13,136 nt of DNA from an uncultured Prevotella sp. (GTDB lineage: Bacteria > Bacteroidota > Bacteroidia > Bacteroidales > Bacteroidaceae): NCBI RefSeq assembly GCF_900549175.1, contig NZ_URNN01000096.1:1-13136 (forward strand), given 5' to 3'. A program made the position numbers and the translations under genes. Of the stretch, positions 1 to 6,493 are shown piece after piece. Numbering within the stretch: the stretch's first letter is position 1; each line of letters opens with the position of its first letter. The notes under the pieces are model-generated. The model made no database searches. It saw nothing but the letters and a program-made list of their open reading frames with translations, and was not told the origin of the DNA.

Positions 1-1499
1 CGGTCGCTGCCGCTGACCTTCTTAAACAGCTCCTCGAGCGCCTTATTCTCATACTTTTCGCCGTCGCCCTTGAGCGCGTCGGCAACGTCTGCGTCGATAC
101 GGACAAACTTTACATTACGGTCACTCTCGATGACGTTGATATACTGCGTATCAAGGACCTTATCGAGCAGCGCCACCTCTATGCCCTCGCTCTCGAACAT
201 CGAGATATACTGAGCCTGAGCCGCCTTGTCGGTCGCATAGTAGACGGTGTTCTCGTGCTTTGCCTTTGCCGCCTCGAGATACTCGTCCACGGTGCGGAAG
301 CCGCCGGAGGTCAGGGGCAGGAGCAGCGCGCTCTTTACGCGGTCATAGAACTTTCTGTCGCGCAGGCAGGCATACTCTACGAACACCTTGAGATCGCTCC
401 AGAGCTTTTCGTACGCCTCGCGGTCGGTATTGAACATTCCGGTGAGCTTGTCGCAGACCTTCTTTACGATGTGCGCCGAGACCTTGGAAACGTATGCGTT
501 ATTCTGGAGATAGGAACGCGAGACGTTCAGCGGCAGCTCGGGGCAGTCGAGCACGCCCTTGAGCATGAGCATGTACTCGGGAATTACCTCCTTGATATTG
601 TCGGCGACGAACACCTGATTGTAGTAGAGCTTGACCTGACCCTCAAGGCTCTCAAATTCGCTGCCGATGCGCGGGAAGTAGAGTATGCCGGTGAGGTTGA
701 ACGGATAGTCGACGTTGAGGTGAATCCAGAACATCGGCTCGTCCTGCATGGGGTAGAGCGTGCGGTAGAACGACTTGTAGTCTTCGTCCTTGAGCGTGCT
801 CGGAGCCTTTGTCCAGAGCGGCTCCACATTATTTATAATGTTGTCCTCGTCGGTGTCCACCTGCTTTCCGTCCTTCCACTCCGTCTTCTTTCCGAAGGCC
901 ACGGGCACGGGCAGGAACTTGCAGTACTTGTTGAGCAGCTCCTGTATCTTGCCCTTCTCGAGGAATTCCTTGCAGTCATCGTCGATGTAGAGTATTATGT
1001 CGGAGCCGCGTCCCTCCTTCTCGGCGTCGTCAATCTCGTAGGCGGGGCTGCCGTCGCAGCTCCATTTCACGGCTTTCGCGCCCTCCTTGTGGCTGCGTGT
1101 CACTATCTCCACCTTCTTGCTGACCATGAACGACGAGTAGAAGCCGAGTCCGAAGTGGCCGATTATGTTGTTGGCGTTGTCCTTGTACTTCTCAAGGAAG
1201 TCGTTCACTCCCGAGAAGGCAATCTGGTTTATGTACTTGTCTATCTCCTCTTCGGTCATGCCGATGCCGCGGTCGCTGATGGTGATGGTGCCCGCCTTGT
1301 CATCTACGGAGACGTGTACCGTAAGGTCGCCGAGTTCGCCCTTGAACTCGCCCTTGTCGGCAAGCGTCTTCAGCTTCTGCGTGGCGTCGACGGCGTTCGA
1401 CACCATCTCGCGCAGGAAAATCTCATGATCCGAATACAAGAACTTTTTGATGACGGGGAATATGTTCTCGGTTGTAACCCCGATATTACCTTTCTGCAT
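1..1499 (-). CDS. htpG: Molecular chaperone HtpG (Hsp90), partial at its 3' end
   Basis: This is the bacterial Hsp90, an ATP-driven cytosolic homodimeric chaperone. Reading leftward from ATG 1499 gives about 499 residues that run off the window with no stop codon. The N-terminal GHKL ATPase is plain: Glu31 (general base) and Asn35 in LREMVSNAVDA, Asp76 in SDRGIGMT, and the glycine-rich lid motif GHFGLGFYS at about 114-122. The middle domain follows, with the SRSYLQ segment. Bacteroidota HtpG is usually somewhat under 700 residues, so most of the C-terminal dimerisation domain lies outside. The start is set by the conserved N-terminus MQKGNIGVTTENIFP. The leader (about 1500-1550 read leftward) is A/C-rich with no Shine-Dalgarno site. 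I found no clean TAnnTTTG element for this gene, nor a CIRCE-like inverted repeat. The family assignment is secure; the truncation is only the window edge. Confidence 0.97.
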   Translation of the reverse strand, partial: MQKGNIGVTTENIFPVIKKFLYSDHEIFLREMVSNAVDATQKLKTLADKGEFKGELGDLTVHVSVDDKAGTITISDRGIGMTEEEIDKYINQIAFSGVNDFLEKYKDNANNIIGHFGLGFYSSFMVSKKVEIVTRSHKEGAKAVKWSCDGSPAYEIDDAEKEGRGSDIILYIDDDCKEFLEKGKIQELLNKYCKFLPVPVAFGKKTEWKDGKQVDTDEDNIINNVEPLWTKAPSTLKDEDYKSFYRTLYPMQDEPMFWIHLNVDYPFNLTGILYFPRIGSEFESLEGQVKLYYNQVFVADNIKEVIPEYMLMLKGVLDCPELPLNVSRSYLQNNAYVSKVSAHIVKKVCDKLTGMFNTDREAYEKLWSDLKVFVEYACLRDRKFYDRVKSALLLPLTSGGFRTVDEYLEAAKAKHENTVYYATDKAAQAQYISMFESEGIEVALLDKVLDTQYINVIESDRNVKFVRIDADVADALKGDGEKYENKALEELFKKVSGSD

Positions 1500-1694
1500 T
1501 GTGTTTTGTTTTGTTATATGGTTGTTGTTTTGTTGCTCTTGTTCCTTGTCTGTACGAAAGCAAATAGTGTGCCAAAACGTCATGGCGGTGTGGAATGGCA
1601 CATGGCGGTGGGTGAATTGTCGGTTAGCGGGTGATTTTTTGATTGCCGGACGATTTTCGATGATAATATCTGTGGGTCTTAGAAAGAAAATTGT

Positions 1695-1702
1695 TAACTT
1701 TG
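1695..1702 (+). promoter_or_regulatory. Putative Bacteroidota -7 element of the sigma-factor gene
   Basis: TAACTTTG matches the Bacteroidota -7 consensus TAnnTTTG and is followed by CC. It lies 30 bp before ATG 1733, leaving a short A-rich leader without a Shine-Dalgarno site. No good TTG -33 element stands at the expected distance (only TGTG near 1671-1674), so the promoter may be weak or activated. Confidence 0.42.
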
Positions 1703-1732
1703 CCTTTGATAAAAACAAAATCTGAAAACCAA

Positions 1733-2251
1733 ATGACAGAACCTGAAATTTCCGAAAAACTGATAGCTGACTATTACAGGCAGCATGTTGAAGAGGTGAA
1801 GGCCTTTGTCTCGAAGAGCATGGATTGTGCGGCGGAAAGCGAGGATATCGTGCACAACATATTTCTGAAGTTGCTCGAATCCGGCAGGATGATTTCGGCC
1901 GTCACGCTGCCGTGCCTTGTGTATACGATGGCGCGCAATATGATATGTGACCACTGGAGACACCGCGTTTCGGTGGAAGAGTATGAGCACTACATACGCA
2001 AGACGGCGGGAGGTGACCGTGGCGAAGACTGCTGTTCGGTGTATTCGGCAGTGGAAATGGGTGAGATTCTGGAACGGGGCATAGCCCGGCTGTCGGACCG
2101 GCAGCGCAACATTTACCGTCTGAACGTTGTCTGCGGCATGCAGGTGTCTGAAATATCGGAGTATCTTGACGAGAACTACAAAAGCGTGGAAAACCGTTTG
2201 GGCGCGGCACGCAAGGTGATGAGGAGATATATGAAGCACATGCTGGCCTGA
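1733..2251 (+). CDS. ECF-type RNA polymerase sigma-70 family factor
   Basis: This 172-residue protein has the two-domain layout of an extracytoplasmic-function sigma factor. Region 2 covers about residues 10-78; it includes AESEDIVHNIFLKLLES and YTMARNMICDHWR, the core-binding and -10-recognition helices. Region 4 covers about 110-168; it has LSDRQRNIYRLNVVCG followed by the helix-turn-helix VSEISEYLDENYKSVENRL. The reading frame is open further upstream to a TTG at 1691, but that codon precedes the predicted -7 element at 1695-1702, so ATG 1733 is the credible start. In Bacteroidota many such factors sit beside a FecR-type anti-sigma factor and a SusC/SusD pair, but none is visible here. The neighbours are htpG (divergent) and map, which has its own promoter. 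The family call is firm; the regulon and inducing signal cannot be read from the sequence. Confidence 0.9.
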   Translation: MTEPEISEKLIADYYRQHVEEVKAFVSKSMDCAAESEDIVHNIFLKLLESGRMISAVTLPCLVYTMARNMICDHWRHRVSVEEYEHYIRKTAGGDRGEDCCSVYSAVEMGEILERGIARLSDRQRNIYRLNVVCGMQVSEISEYLDENYKSVENRLGAARKVMRRYMKHMLA

Positions 2252-2286
2252 GAAAACGGGGGATATGTATAAGAAAAGCACCATAA

Positions 2287-2319
2287 TTGCCGTTATTTGA
2301 AAGAAATATTGTACTTTTG
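2287..2319 (+). promoter_or_regulatory. Promoter of the map-tsaD-cinA operon
   Basis: A TTG at 2287-2289 is followed after 22 bp by TACTTTTG (2312-2319), fitting the Bacteroidota consensus TTG-N(19-23)-TAnnTTTG. The ATG of map is 26 bp further on, behind an AT-rich leader without a Shine-Dalgarno site. This suggests that map is transcribed independently of the sigma-factor gene upstream. Confidence 0.62.
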
Positions 2320-2344
2320 CAGTGTTTTTAAAGCATAGACAATT

Positions 2345-3205
2345 ATGTTTAAGAGAAAGAAAAGATGGCACGTTGATCCATCGCAGGGAATCACCGAACT
2401 GGATAAAAAGGTGATGTATTGGGAGAACAAAGGCAAGCTTGTACCTACGCGTGACTTGATTCTGACGCCTGAGCAGATAGAGGGCATCAGAAAGAGCGGC
2501 GAGGTGAACACCGGCGTTCTCGACGAGGTGGCGAAGCATATACATGCAGGCATGAATACACTCGAGATAGACAAGATTTGTTATGACTATTGCGTGGGGC
2601 ACGGTGCCGTGCCGGCATGCCTCAATTATGAGGGATTTCCCAAGAGCGTGTGCACGAGCATAAACGAAGTGGTGTGCCACGGCATCCCCAAGGAAGAGGA
2701 TGTATTGCAGGAGGGAGACATCATCAACGTTGATTTCACGACCATTCTCGACGGCTATTATGCCGATGCTTCCCGAATGTTCGTCATCGGCAAGACCACT
2801 CCGGAGAAGGAACAGCTCGTGCGTGTGGCAAAGGAATGTCTCGAGATAGGCGCCGAAGCCGCCAAACCCTATTGCTTTGTGGGCGACATCGGGCATGCCA
2901 TACAGAAGCATGCCGACAAGTATCACTACGGTGTGGTGCGCGACCTCTGCGGCCATGGGGTGGGACTGAAGTTCCACGAAGAGCCGGAGGTGGCCCATTA
3001 CGGCTACCGCGGCACTGGCATGCTGCTCGTGCCCGGTATGGTGTTCACCATCGAGCCGATGATAAACATGGGCACGTGGAAGGTGTTCATCGATGCCGAC
3101 GACGAGTACGGATGGGAGGTGATAACCGGCGACGAGAAGCCCAGCGCACAGTGGGAGCACACGTTCCTCATGACAGAACACGGTGTGGAGATTTTGACTC
3201 ATTAA
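2345..3205 (+). CDS. map: Type I methionine aminopeptidase
   Basis: This cytosolic dinuclear metalloprotease removes the initiator methionine from nascent proteins. All expected ligands are present in its 286 residues: Asp130 (INVDF), Asp141 (YYADAS), His204 (CGHGVG), Glu237 (FTIEPM) and Glu271 (AQWEHT). The substrate-binding His112 lies in VVCHGIP. The canonical fold begins near residue 40 (LTPEQIEGIRKSGE). The first 37 or so residues are an extra basic N-terminal segment; it lacks the cysteine-rich zinc motif found in some extended family members. The ATG at 2345 fits a promoter ending at 2319. The gene leads a tight cluster in which tsaD follows after only 3 bp and a cinA-type gene comes next. 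The assignment is secure. Confidence 0.96.
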   Translation: MFKRKKRWHVDPSQGITELDKKVMYWENKGKLVPTRDLILTPEQIEGIRKSGEVNTGVLDEVAKHIHAGMNTLEIDKICYDYCVGHGAVPACLNYEGFPKSVCTSINEVVCHGIPKEEDVLQEGDIINVDFTTILDGYYADASRMFVIGKTTPEKEQLVRVAKECLEIGAEAAKPYCFVGDIGHAIQKHADKYHYGVVRDLCGHGVGLKFHEEPEVAHYGYRGTGMLLVPGMVFTIEPMINMGTWKVFIDADDEYGWEVITGDEKPSAQWEHTFLMTEHGVEILTH

Positions 3206-3208
3206 GAT

Positions 3209-4243
3209 ATGGCGGAAAAAAAAGGCATATATATATTAGGTATAGAGAGCAGTTGCGACGACACGTCGGCGGCAGTGCTCTGCGACGGTGTGCTGTTGAG
3301 CAATGTCACGGCAAGCCAGGAGATACACCGCAGCTACGGAGGCGTGGTGCCGGAGCTTGCCTCGCGTGCCCACCAGCAGAATGTTGTGCCGGTGGTGGAT
3401 CAGGCCATAAAGCGCGCGGGGATAACTAAAGAGCAGCTTGCGGCCGTAGCTTTCACGCGCGGTCCGGGACTGATGGGCTCACTGCTCGTGGGCGTGAGCT
3501 TTGCCAAAGGTTTTGCGCGCTCGCTCGGCATACCGCTCATCGACGTCAACCATCTGCAGGGGCATGTGCTCGCCCACTTCATACGCGAGGCCGGGTCGGA
3601 TGCTCCCGTGCCTCCGCTGCCGTTCCTGTGCCTGCTTGTCAGCGGCGGAAATTCGCAGATTGTGCGGGTGAACGCCTACAACGACATGGAGGTGCTCGGG
3701 CAGACTATAGACGATGCGGCCGGTGAGGCCATCGACAAGTGCTCGAAGGTGATGGGGCTCGGCTATCCCGGAGGCCCGATAATAGACCGCCTGGCGCGTC
3801 AGGGCAATCCGCATGCCTATAAGTTTGCCGAGCCGCAGATACCGGGATTGGACTACAGTTTCAGCGGTCTGAAAACCTCGTTCCTCTATTCGTTGCGTGA
3901 CTGGACGGCGTCGGAGCCCGACTTCATCGAAAGGCACAAGGAAGACATTGCCGCCAGTCTGGAGTATACCATCGTCGATATCCTGATGAAGAAACTGCGC
4001 AAGGCCGTAAAACAGACGGGCATCAGGCATGTGGCCGTGGCCGGGGGAGTGAGTGCCAACAACGGTTTGCGCAATGCTTTCCGCGACCATGCAGCCCGCT
4101 ACGGATGGACAATCTACATCCCGAAGTTCAGCTATACCACCGACAATGCGGCAATGATAGGCATCACGGGATATTACAAGTATTTGGACGGAGACTTCTG
4201 CAGCATCGACAAGCCTGCATTCTCGAAAGTAACATTTAAATAA
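3209..4243 (+). CDS. tsaD: tRNA N6-adenosine threonylcarbamoyltransferase TsaD
   Basis: TsaD transfers the threonylcarbamoyl group from TC-AMP to A37 of tRNAs that read ANN codons, working with TsaB and TsaE (neither is in this window). The 344 residues show the ASKHA ATPase-like fold. The N-terminal phosphate-binding motif is GIESSCDDTS (11-20). The metal-binding histidines are His115 and His119 in NHLQGHVLAH. Also present are LVSGGNSQ, the GYPGGP loop, YSFSGLKTS, VAGGVSANNGLR and, near the end, TTDNAAMIG, whose Asp312 is the third metal ligand. Length and motifs are typical. The ATG lies 3 bp after the map stop codon and the next gene follows after 6 bp, so all three are probably co-transcribed. 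Confidence 0.97.
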   Translation: MAEKKGIYILGIESSCDDTSAAVLCDGVLLSNVTASQEIHRSYGGVVPELASRAHQQNVVPVVDQAIKRAGITKEQLAAVAFTRGPGLMGSLLVGVSFAKGFARSLGIPLIDVNHLQGHVLAHFIREAGSDAPVPPLPFLCLLVSGGNSQIVRVNAYNDMEVLGQTIDDAAGEAIDKCSKVMGLGYPGGPIIDRLARQGNPHAYKFAEPQIPGLDYSFSGLKTSFLYSLRDWTASEPDFIERHKEDIAASLEYTIVDILMKKLRKAVKQTGIRHVAVAGGVSANNGLRNAFRDHAARYGWTIYIPKFSYTTDNAAMIGITGYYKYLDGDFCSIDKPAFSKVTFK

Positions 4244-4249
4244 AAACAT

Positions 4250-4777
4250 ATGGATTTTGAAAGCAAGATAATAAGCAGAGAGATAAGTCTGCAACTCTGG
4301 GAGATGGAAAAGACCCTTGGCACGGCCGAGAGCTGCACCGGAGGACGTATAGCCGAGGCTATCATCTCCATGCCCGGAGCATCGAAATATTTCAAGGGCG
4401 GAATCATTTCTTATGTCAACGAGGTGAAGGAAAACCTGCTCGGAGTGGATCACGGCCTGCTGGAGGAAAAGACGGCCGTGTGCGAGGAGGTGGCCGTAGA
4501 GATGGTGAAGGGCGCCTGCAAGACGCTTGGCACCGACTATGCCATAGCGGCCACCGGCATAGCGGGACCTTCGGGCGGCACTCCCGAGATACCCGTCGGA
4601 ACGATATGGCTTGCATGCGGCTCGGCTGACAAGGTGGTGACGTTAAAGATAGACGAAGACAACGGCCGCGACATCAATCTTGCCGTGGCCACCAACAAGG
4701 CCCTGCAGATGTTCCTCGACTTTTTGAAAGAAGAGACTAACAGTGCGGAAGATGCCGATGCAGAGGAGTCAAGATAG
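4250..4777 (+). CDS. CinA C-terminal family nicotinamide-nucleotide amidohydrolase (PncC-like)
   Basis: This 175-residue protein is a stand-alone CinA C-terminal domain. The family is known to deamidate nicotinamide mononucleotide to nicotinic acid mononucleotide in pyridine-nucleotide recycling. Hallmarks are TAESCTGGRIAEAI (about 25-38), the YxxxxK pair Tyr55/Lys60 in GGIISYVNEVKE, and ATGIAGPSGGTPEIPVGTIW. By alignment from memory with E. coli PncC, Ser28, Tyr55 and Lys60 are the likely active-site residues. The N-terminal COG1058 (molybdopterin-binding-like) domain of full-length CinA is absent, as is usual for this short form. The C-terminus ends in an acidic tail of about 15 residues. 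It is the last gene of the map-tsaD cluster, 6 bp after tsaD, and no clear terminator follows. The family is certain; the activity is inferred. Confidence 0.9.
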   Translation: MDFESKIISREISLQLWEMEKTLGTAESCTGGRIAEAIISMPGASKYFKGGIISYVNEVKENLLGVDHGLLEEKTAVCEEVAVEMVKGACKTLGTDYAIAATGIAGPSGGTPEIPVGTIWLACGSADKVVTLKIDEDNGRDINLAVATNKALQMFLDFLKEETNSAEDADAEESR

Positions 4778-4837
4778 TGCAATAGACGGAATAATATAAA
4801 ATATTTCTTAAAATATTGATTCTTTCCGAATAATATT

Positions 4838-4867
4838 TTGGATATTCTAAAAAATATGCTAACTTTG
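4838..4867 (+). promoter_or_regulatory. Promoter of the rpmB-rpmG-DUF4295 operon
   Basis: A TTG at 4838-4840 and TAACTTTG at 4860-4867, spaced by 19 bp, give the clearest Bacteroidota-type promoter in the window. The 45 bp just upstream is extremely AT-rich and contains AAAATATT twice (4798-4805 and 4810-4817), which could act like an UP element; that role is inferred. The leader to ATG 4918 is about 45 nt and A-rich. Confidence 0.7.
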
Positions 4868-4917
4868 CACTCTGTTTGGAATAAGTTATAAAAAAGGAAT
4901 CAAAAACTTAGATAGAA

Positions 4918-5181
4918 ATGTCGAAGATTTGTCAGATTACGGGAAAGAAAGCACAGATAGGTAATCATGTGTCCCACTCAAAACATCGCACCAAGCGCAG
5001 CTTTGATGTCAATCTGTTCAGCAAGAAATTCTACTATGTAGAGGAGGATTGCTGGATCAGTCTGAAGATAAGCGCCGCAGGATTGCGCATGATTAACAAG
5101 GTGGGTCTCGACGCCGCTCTTAAGCAGGCTGTAGCAAAGGGATTTTGCGAGTGGAAGGACATTAAAGTAATAGGAGACTAA
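4918..5181 (+). CDS. rpmB: 50S ribosomal protein L28 (bL28)
   Basis: This 87-residue component of the large ribosomal subunit begins with the family signature CQITGKKAQIGNHVSHS, followed by TKRSFDVNL. The zinc-binding form carries two CxxC pairs. Here only Cys5 remains at the first site (C-Q-I-T) and the second pair is missing, so this is the zinc-independent type. The gene opens a three-gene operon behind a strong-looking promoter, with rpmG following after 5 bp. No Shine-Dalgarno site lies close to the ATG, as expected in Bacteroidota. The assignment is secure. Confidence 0.97.
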   Translation: MSKICQITGKKAQIGNHVSHSKHRTKRSFDVNLFSKKFYYVEEDCWISLKISAAGLRMINKVGLDAALKQAVAKGFCEWKDIKVIGD

Positions 5182-5186
5182 GCACT

Positions 5187-5375
5187 ATGGCAAAGAAAGC
5201 AAAAGGCAACAGAGTACAGGTTATTCTGGAGTGTACTGAGATTAAGAATAGCGGACTGCCCGGCACAAGCCGTTACGTTACTACCAAGAATCGTAAGAAC
5301 ACTCCCGAGAGAATGGAATTGATGAAGTACAATCCTATTATGAAGAAGATGACACTTCACAAAGAGATTAAATAA
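5187..5375 (+). CDS. rpmG: 50S ribosomal protein L33 (bL33)
   Basis: This 62-residue basic protein of the large subunit shows the L33 pattern: GNRVQVILECTE, then SRYVTTKNRKNTPERMELMKYNP. Zinc-ribbon versions have two CxxC motifs. This one has a single cysteine (Cys16) and neither motif, so it is the zinc-independent form, matching its neighbour L28. It lies 5 bp after rpmB and 22 bp before the DUF4295 gene. The pairing with rpmB is widely conserved. Confidence 0.96.
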   Translation: MAKKAKGNRVQVILECTEIKNSGLPGTSRYVTTKNRKNTPERMELMKYNPIMKKMTLHKEIK

Positions 5376-5397
5376 CTAACAATATAGCTCTTAAGAT

Positions 5398-5553
5398 ATG
5401 GCAAAGAAAACCGTCGCCACCCTCCATGAAGGTTCAAAGGATGGGCGTGCTTATACAAAGGTCATCAAGATGGTGAAGAGCCCCAAGACCGGTGCTTACA
5501 TCTTTGATGAGCGTATGGTTCCTAACGAAGACGTTACGAACTTCTTTAAGTAA
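5398..5553 (+). CDS. DUF4295 small basic protein, probable Bacteroidota-specific ribosomal protein
   Basis: This 51-residue open frame starts MAKKTVATLHEGSKDGRAY and ends NEDVTNFFK. It is rich in lysine in its first half (KVIKMVKSPKTGAY) and has no cysteine or hydrophobic segment. I recognise it from memory as the DUF4295 family, which commonly follows rpmB and rpmG in Bacteroidota. The position in a ribosomal-protein operon, its size and its charge all suggest a ribosome component. The cryo-EM structure of the Flavobacterium johnsoniae ribosome reported a lineage-specific protein named bL38, and this family is my candidate for it; I could not verify that match. The start is the only ATG that fits, and the terminator hairpin begins 26 bp after the stop codon. 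The gene is certain to be coding; the function is an inference. Confidence 0.85.
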   Translation: MAKKTVATLHEGSKDGRAYTKVIKMVKSPKTGAYIFDERMVPNEDVTNFFK

Positions 5554-5578
5554 AGATTTTATCTTATAACTTATTAAT

Positions 5579-5619
5579 AAAAAGAAAGGATGTACTTTTG
5601 TGTACATCCTTTCTTTTTT
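5579..5619. terminator. Bidirectional intrinsic terminator between convergent operons
   Basis: A perfect 17-bp inverted repeat (arms 5579-5595 and 5602-5618, core GGATGTAC/GTACATCC) encloses a 6-nt loop TTTTGT. A T run (5614-5619) ends the rightward transcript, and the A-rich left arm gives a U run on the leftward one. It lies 26 bp after the DUF4295 stop codon and 22 bp beyond the rlmH stop codon, so it can serve both operons. Confidence 0.88.
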
Positions 5620-5640
5620 GCGTGTGTGCAGTGGGCGCAG

Positions 5641-6111
5641 CTATTCGTGATGGTAAGGTTCACCCTTTATGATGGTGCATGCCCTGTACAGTTGTTCGGT
5701 GAAAATGAGGCGTACCATCTGGTGTGAGAACGTCATCTTTGAGAGTGACACCATGTCGTCAGCCCTGTCATACACCTGTTGTGAGAAGCCGTAGGGGCCT
5801 CCGATGATGAACACGAGCCTGCGCACGGTGTTCTGCTTTTGCGTGAGCCATCTTGCAAACTCCATGCTCCGGTATTCCTTGCCGTGCTCGTCCATCAGCA
5901 CCACGCAGTCGGTCGGCTGCAGATATTTGGCTATCAGTTCGCCTTCCGCCTGTTTCTGTTGGTTTTCGGTGATGTTCTTGGTGTTTTTAAGTTCCGGGAT
6001 AGTGATCGTTTCAAACGGCATGTAATGGTTTATACGCTGTACATATTCACTGATGCCGGCAGCGAAATGCTTGTCGTTGGTTTTTCCTATGAGGATTAGC
6101 AGTGTTTTCAT
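5641..6111 (-). CDS. rlmH: 23S rRNA (pseudouridine1915-N3)-methyltransferase RlmH
   Basis: RlmH is a small SPOUT-class methyltransferase that methylates pseudouridine 1915 in helix 69 of 23S rRNA on assembled 70S ribosomes. The 156 residues match the family along their whole length. They include VVLMDEHGKEYRSMEFARWL (about 70-89), the SAM-binding IIGGPYGF (102-109), the knot region LSKMTFSHQMVRLIFTEQLYRA (123-144) and the C-terminal GEPYHHE that contributes to rRNA binding. Its ATG overlaps the stop codon of the upstream DUF4491 gene by four bases (ATGA), so translation is probably coupled. It is the last gene of the leftward ftsK operon and is followed by the shared terminator. The assignment is secure. 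Confidence 0.97.
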   Translation of the reverse strand: MKTLLILIGKTNDKHFAAGISEYVQRINHYMPFETITIPELKNTKNITENQQKQAEGELIAKYLQPTDCVVLMDEHGKEYRSMEFARWLTQKQNTVRRLVFIIGGPYGFSQQVYDRADDMVSLSKMTFSHQMVRLIFTEQLYRACTIIKGEPYHHE

Positions 6112-6419
6112 AGAAATTCTTCATATTCCTTTTTCCGTTTCGGATTCATGGGGAACCAACCCTTCAGCACACGTTCCCTTTGCTCGTAGAGTTCTACAAT
6201 CGACCATATCAGCGAGGCTCCCGTTATGCCGAGCAGCGACGAAACGACGACGTTCTCAATGAACAGGGCCGCTATGATGGCTGCCAGACCCGTTACCAGA
6301 AACACCCACCAAAAGCGTACGCCGGTGTAGTATTCTGTCTTTATCACGATGGGGTGCAATGCTCCTATTATGAGGAGGGTGCATGATGCAATCAATAGTC
6401 CTGTGAAATACATGTTCAT
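6108..6419 (-). CDS. DUF4491 family small integral membrane protein
   Basis: This protein has 103 residues counted from ATG 6419 (an alternative ATG lies two codons later at 6413). Three hydrophobic segments are visible, about residues 5-25, 36-54 and 58-76. They are followed by a charged cytoplasmic-looking tail, ELYEQRERVLKGWFPMNPKRKKEYEEF. The motif LHPIVIKTEYYTGVRFWW between the first two segments looks highly constrained. I recognise the pattern as DUF4491, a Bacteroidota family of unknown function. The frame is open upstream to 6491, but that extension is polar and low in complexity and translates the A/C-rich leader, so I reject it. The stop codon overlaps the rlmH start (ATGA). No function can be assigned. 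Confidence 0.85.
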   Translation of the reverse strand: MNMYFTGLLIASCTLLIIGALHPIVIKTEYYTGVRFWWVFLVTGLAAIIAALFIENVVVSSLLGITGASLIWSIVELYEQRERVLKGWFPMNPKRKKEYEEFL

Positions 6420-6493
6420 GTTGTTGTGTCTTTTTGTTATGTTTTGTTGTTTGTTATGTTTGTTTCGGTTTCCATGATGTGTTGCAGGCACTG

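Noticed and set aside
255..1634. A 459-codon rightward open frame opposite htpG
   Set aside because: It is antisense to an unambiguous Hsp90 gene, and its leucine/valine-rich translation matches nothing I know.
1500..1690. CIRCE-type operator or consensus promoter for htpG
   Set aside because: I found no TTAGCACTC-N9-GAGTGCTAA repeat and no CAAAnnTA (minus-strand -7 element); only a loose TATTTG-like match near 1560-1567 on the minus strand.
1691..1732. A longer sigma factor starting at TTG 1691
   Set aside because: The codon precedes the predicted -7 element at 1695-1702, so it would not be in the transcript.
1694..3202. A 502-codon open frame on the minus strand opposite the sigma factor and map
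   Set aside because: It spans two convincing genes, a promoter and the gap between them. Its translation has no recognisable domain and is rich in His and Leu, as expected for a codon-bias shadow.
4798..4839. Possible hairpin between AAAATATT and AATATTTT before rpmB
   Set aside because: The stem is eight A-T pairs only, with a long loop and no following T run; AT-rich promoter DNA explains it better.
6420..6491. A longer DUF4491 protein starting at 6491
   Set aside because: The added 24 residues are polar and low in complexity, translating the A/C-rich leader. The membrane protein begins naturally at MNMYFTG.
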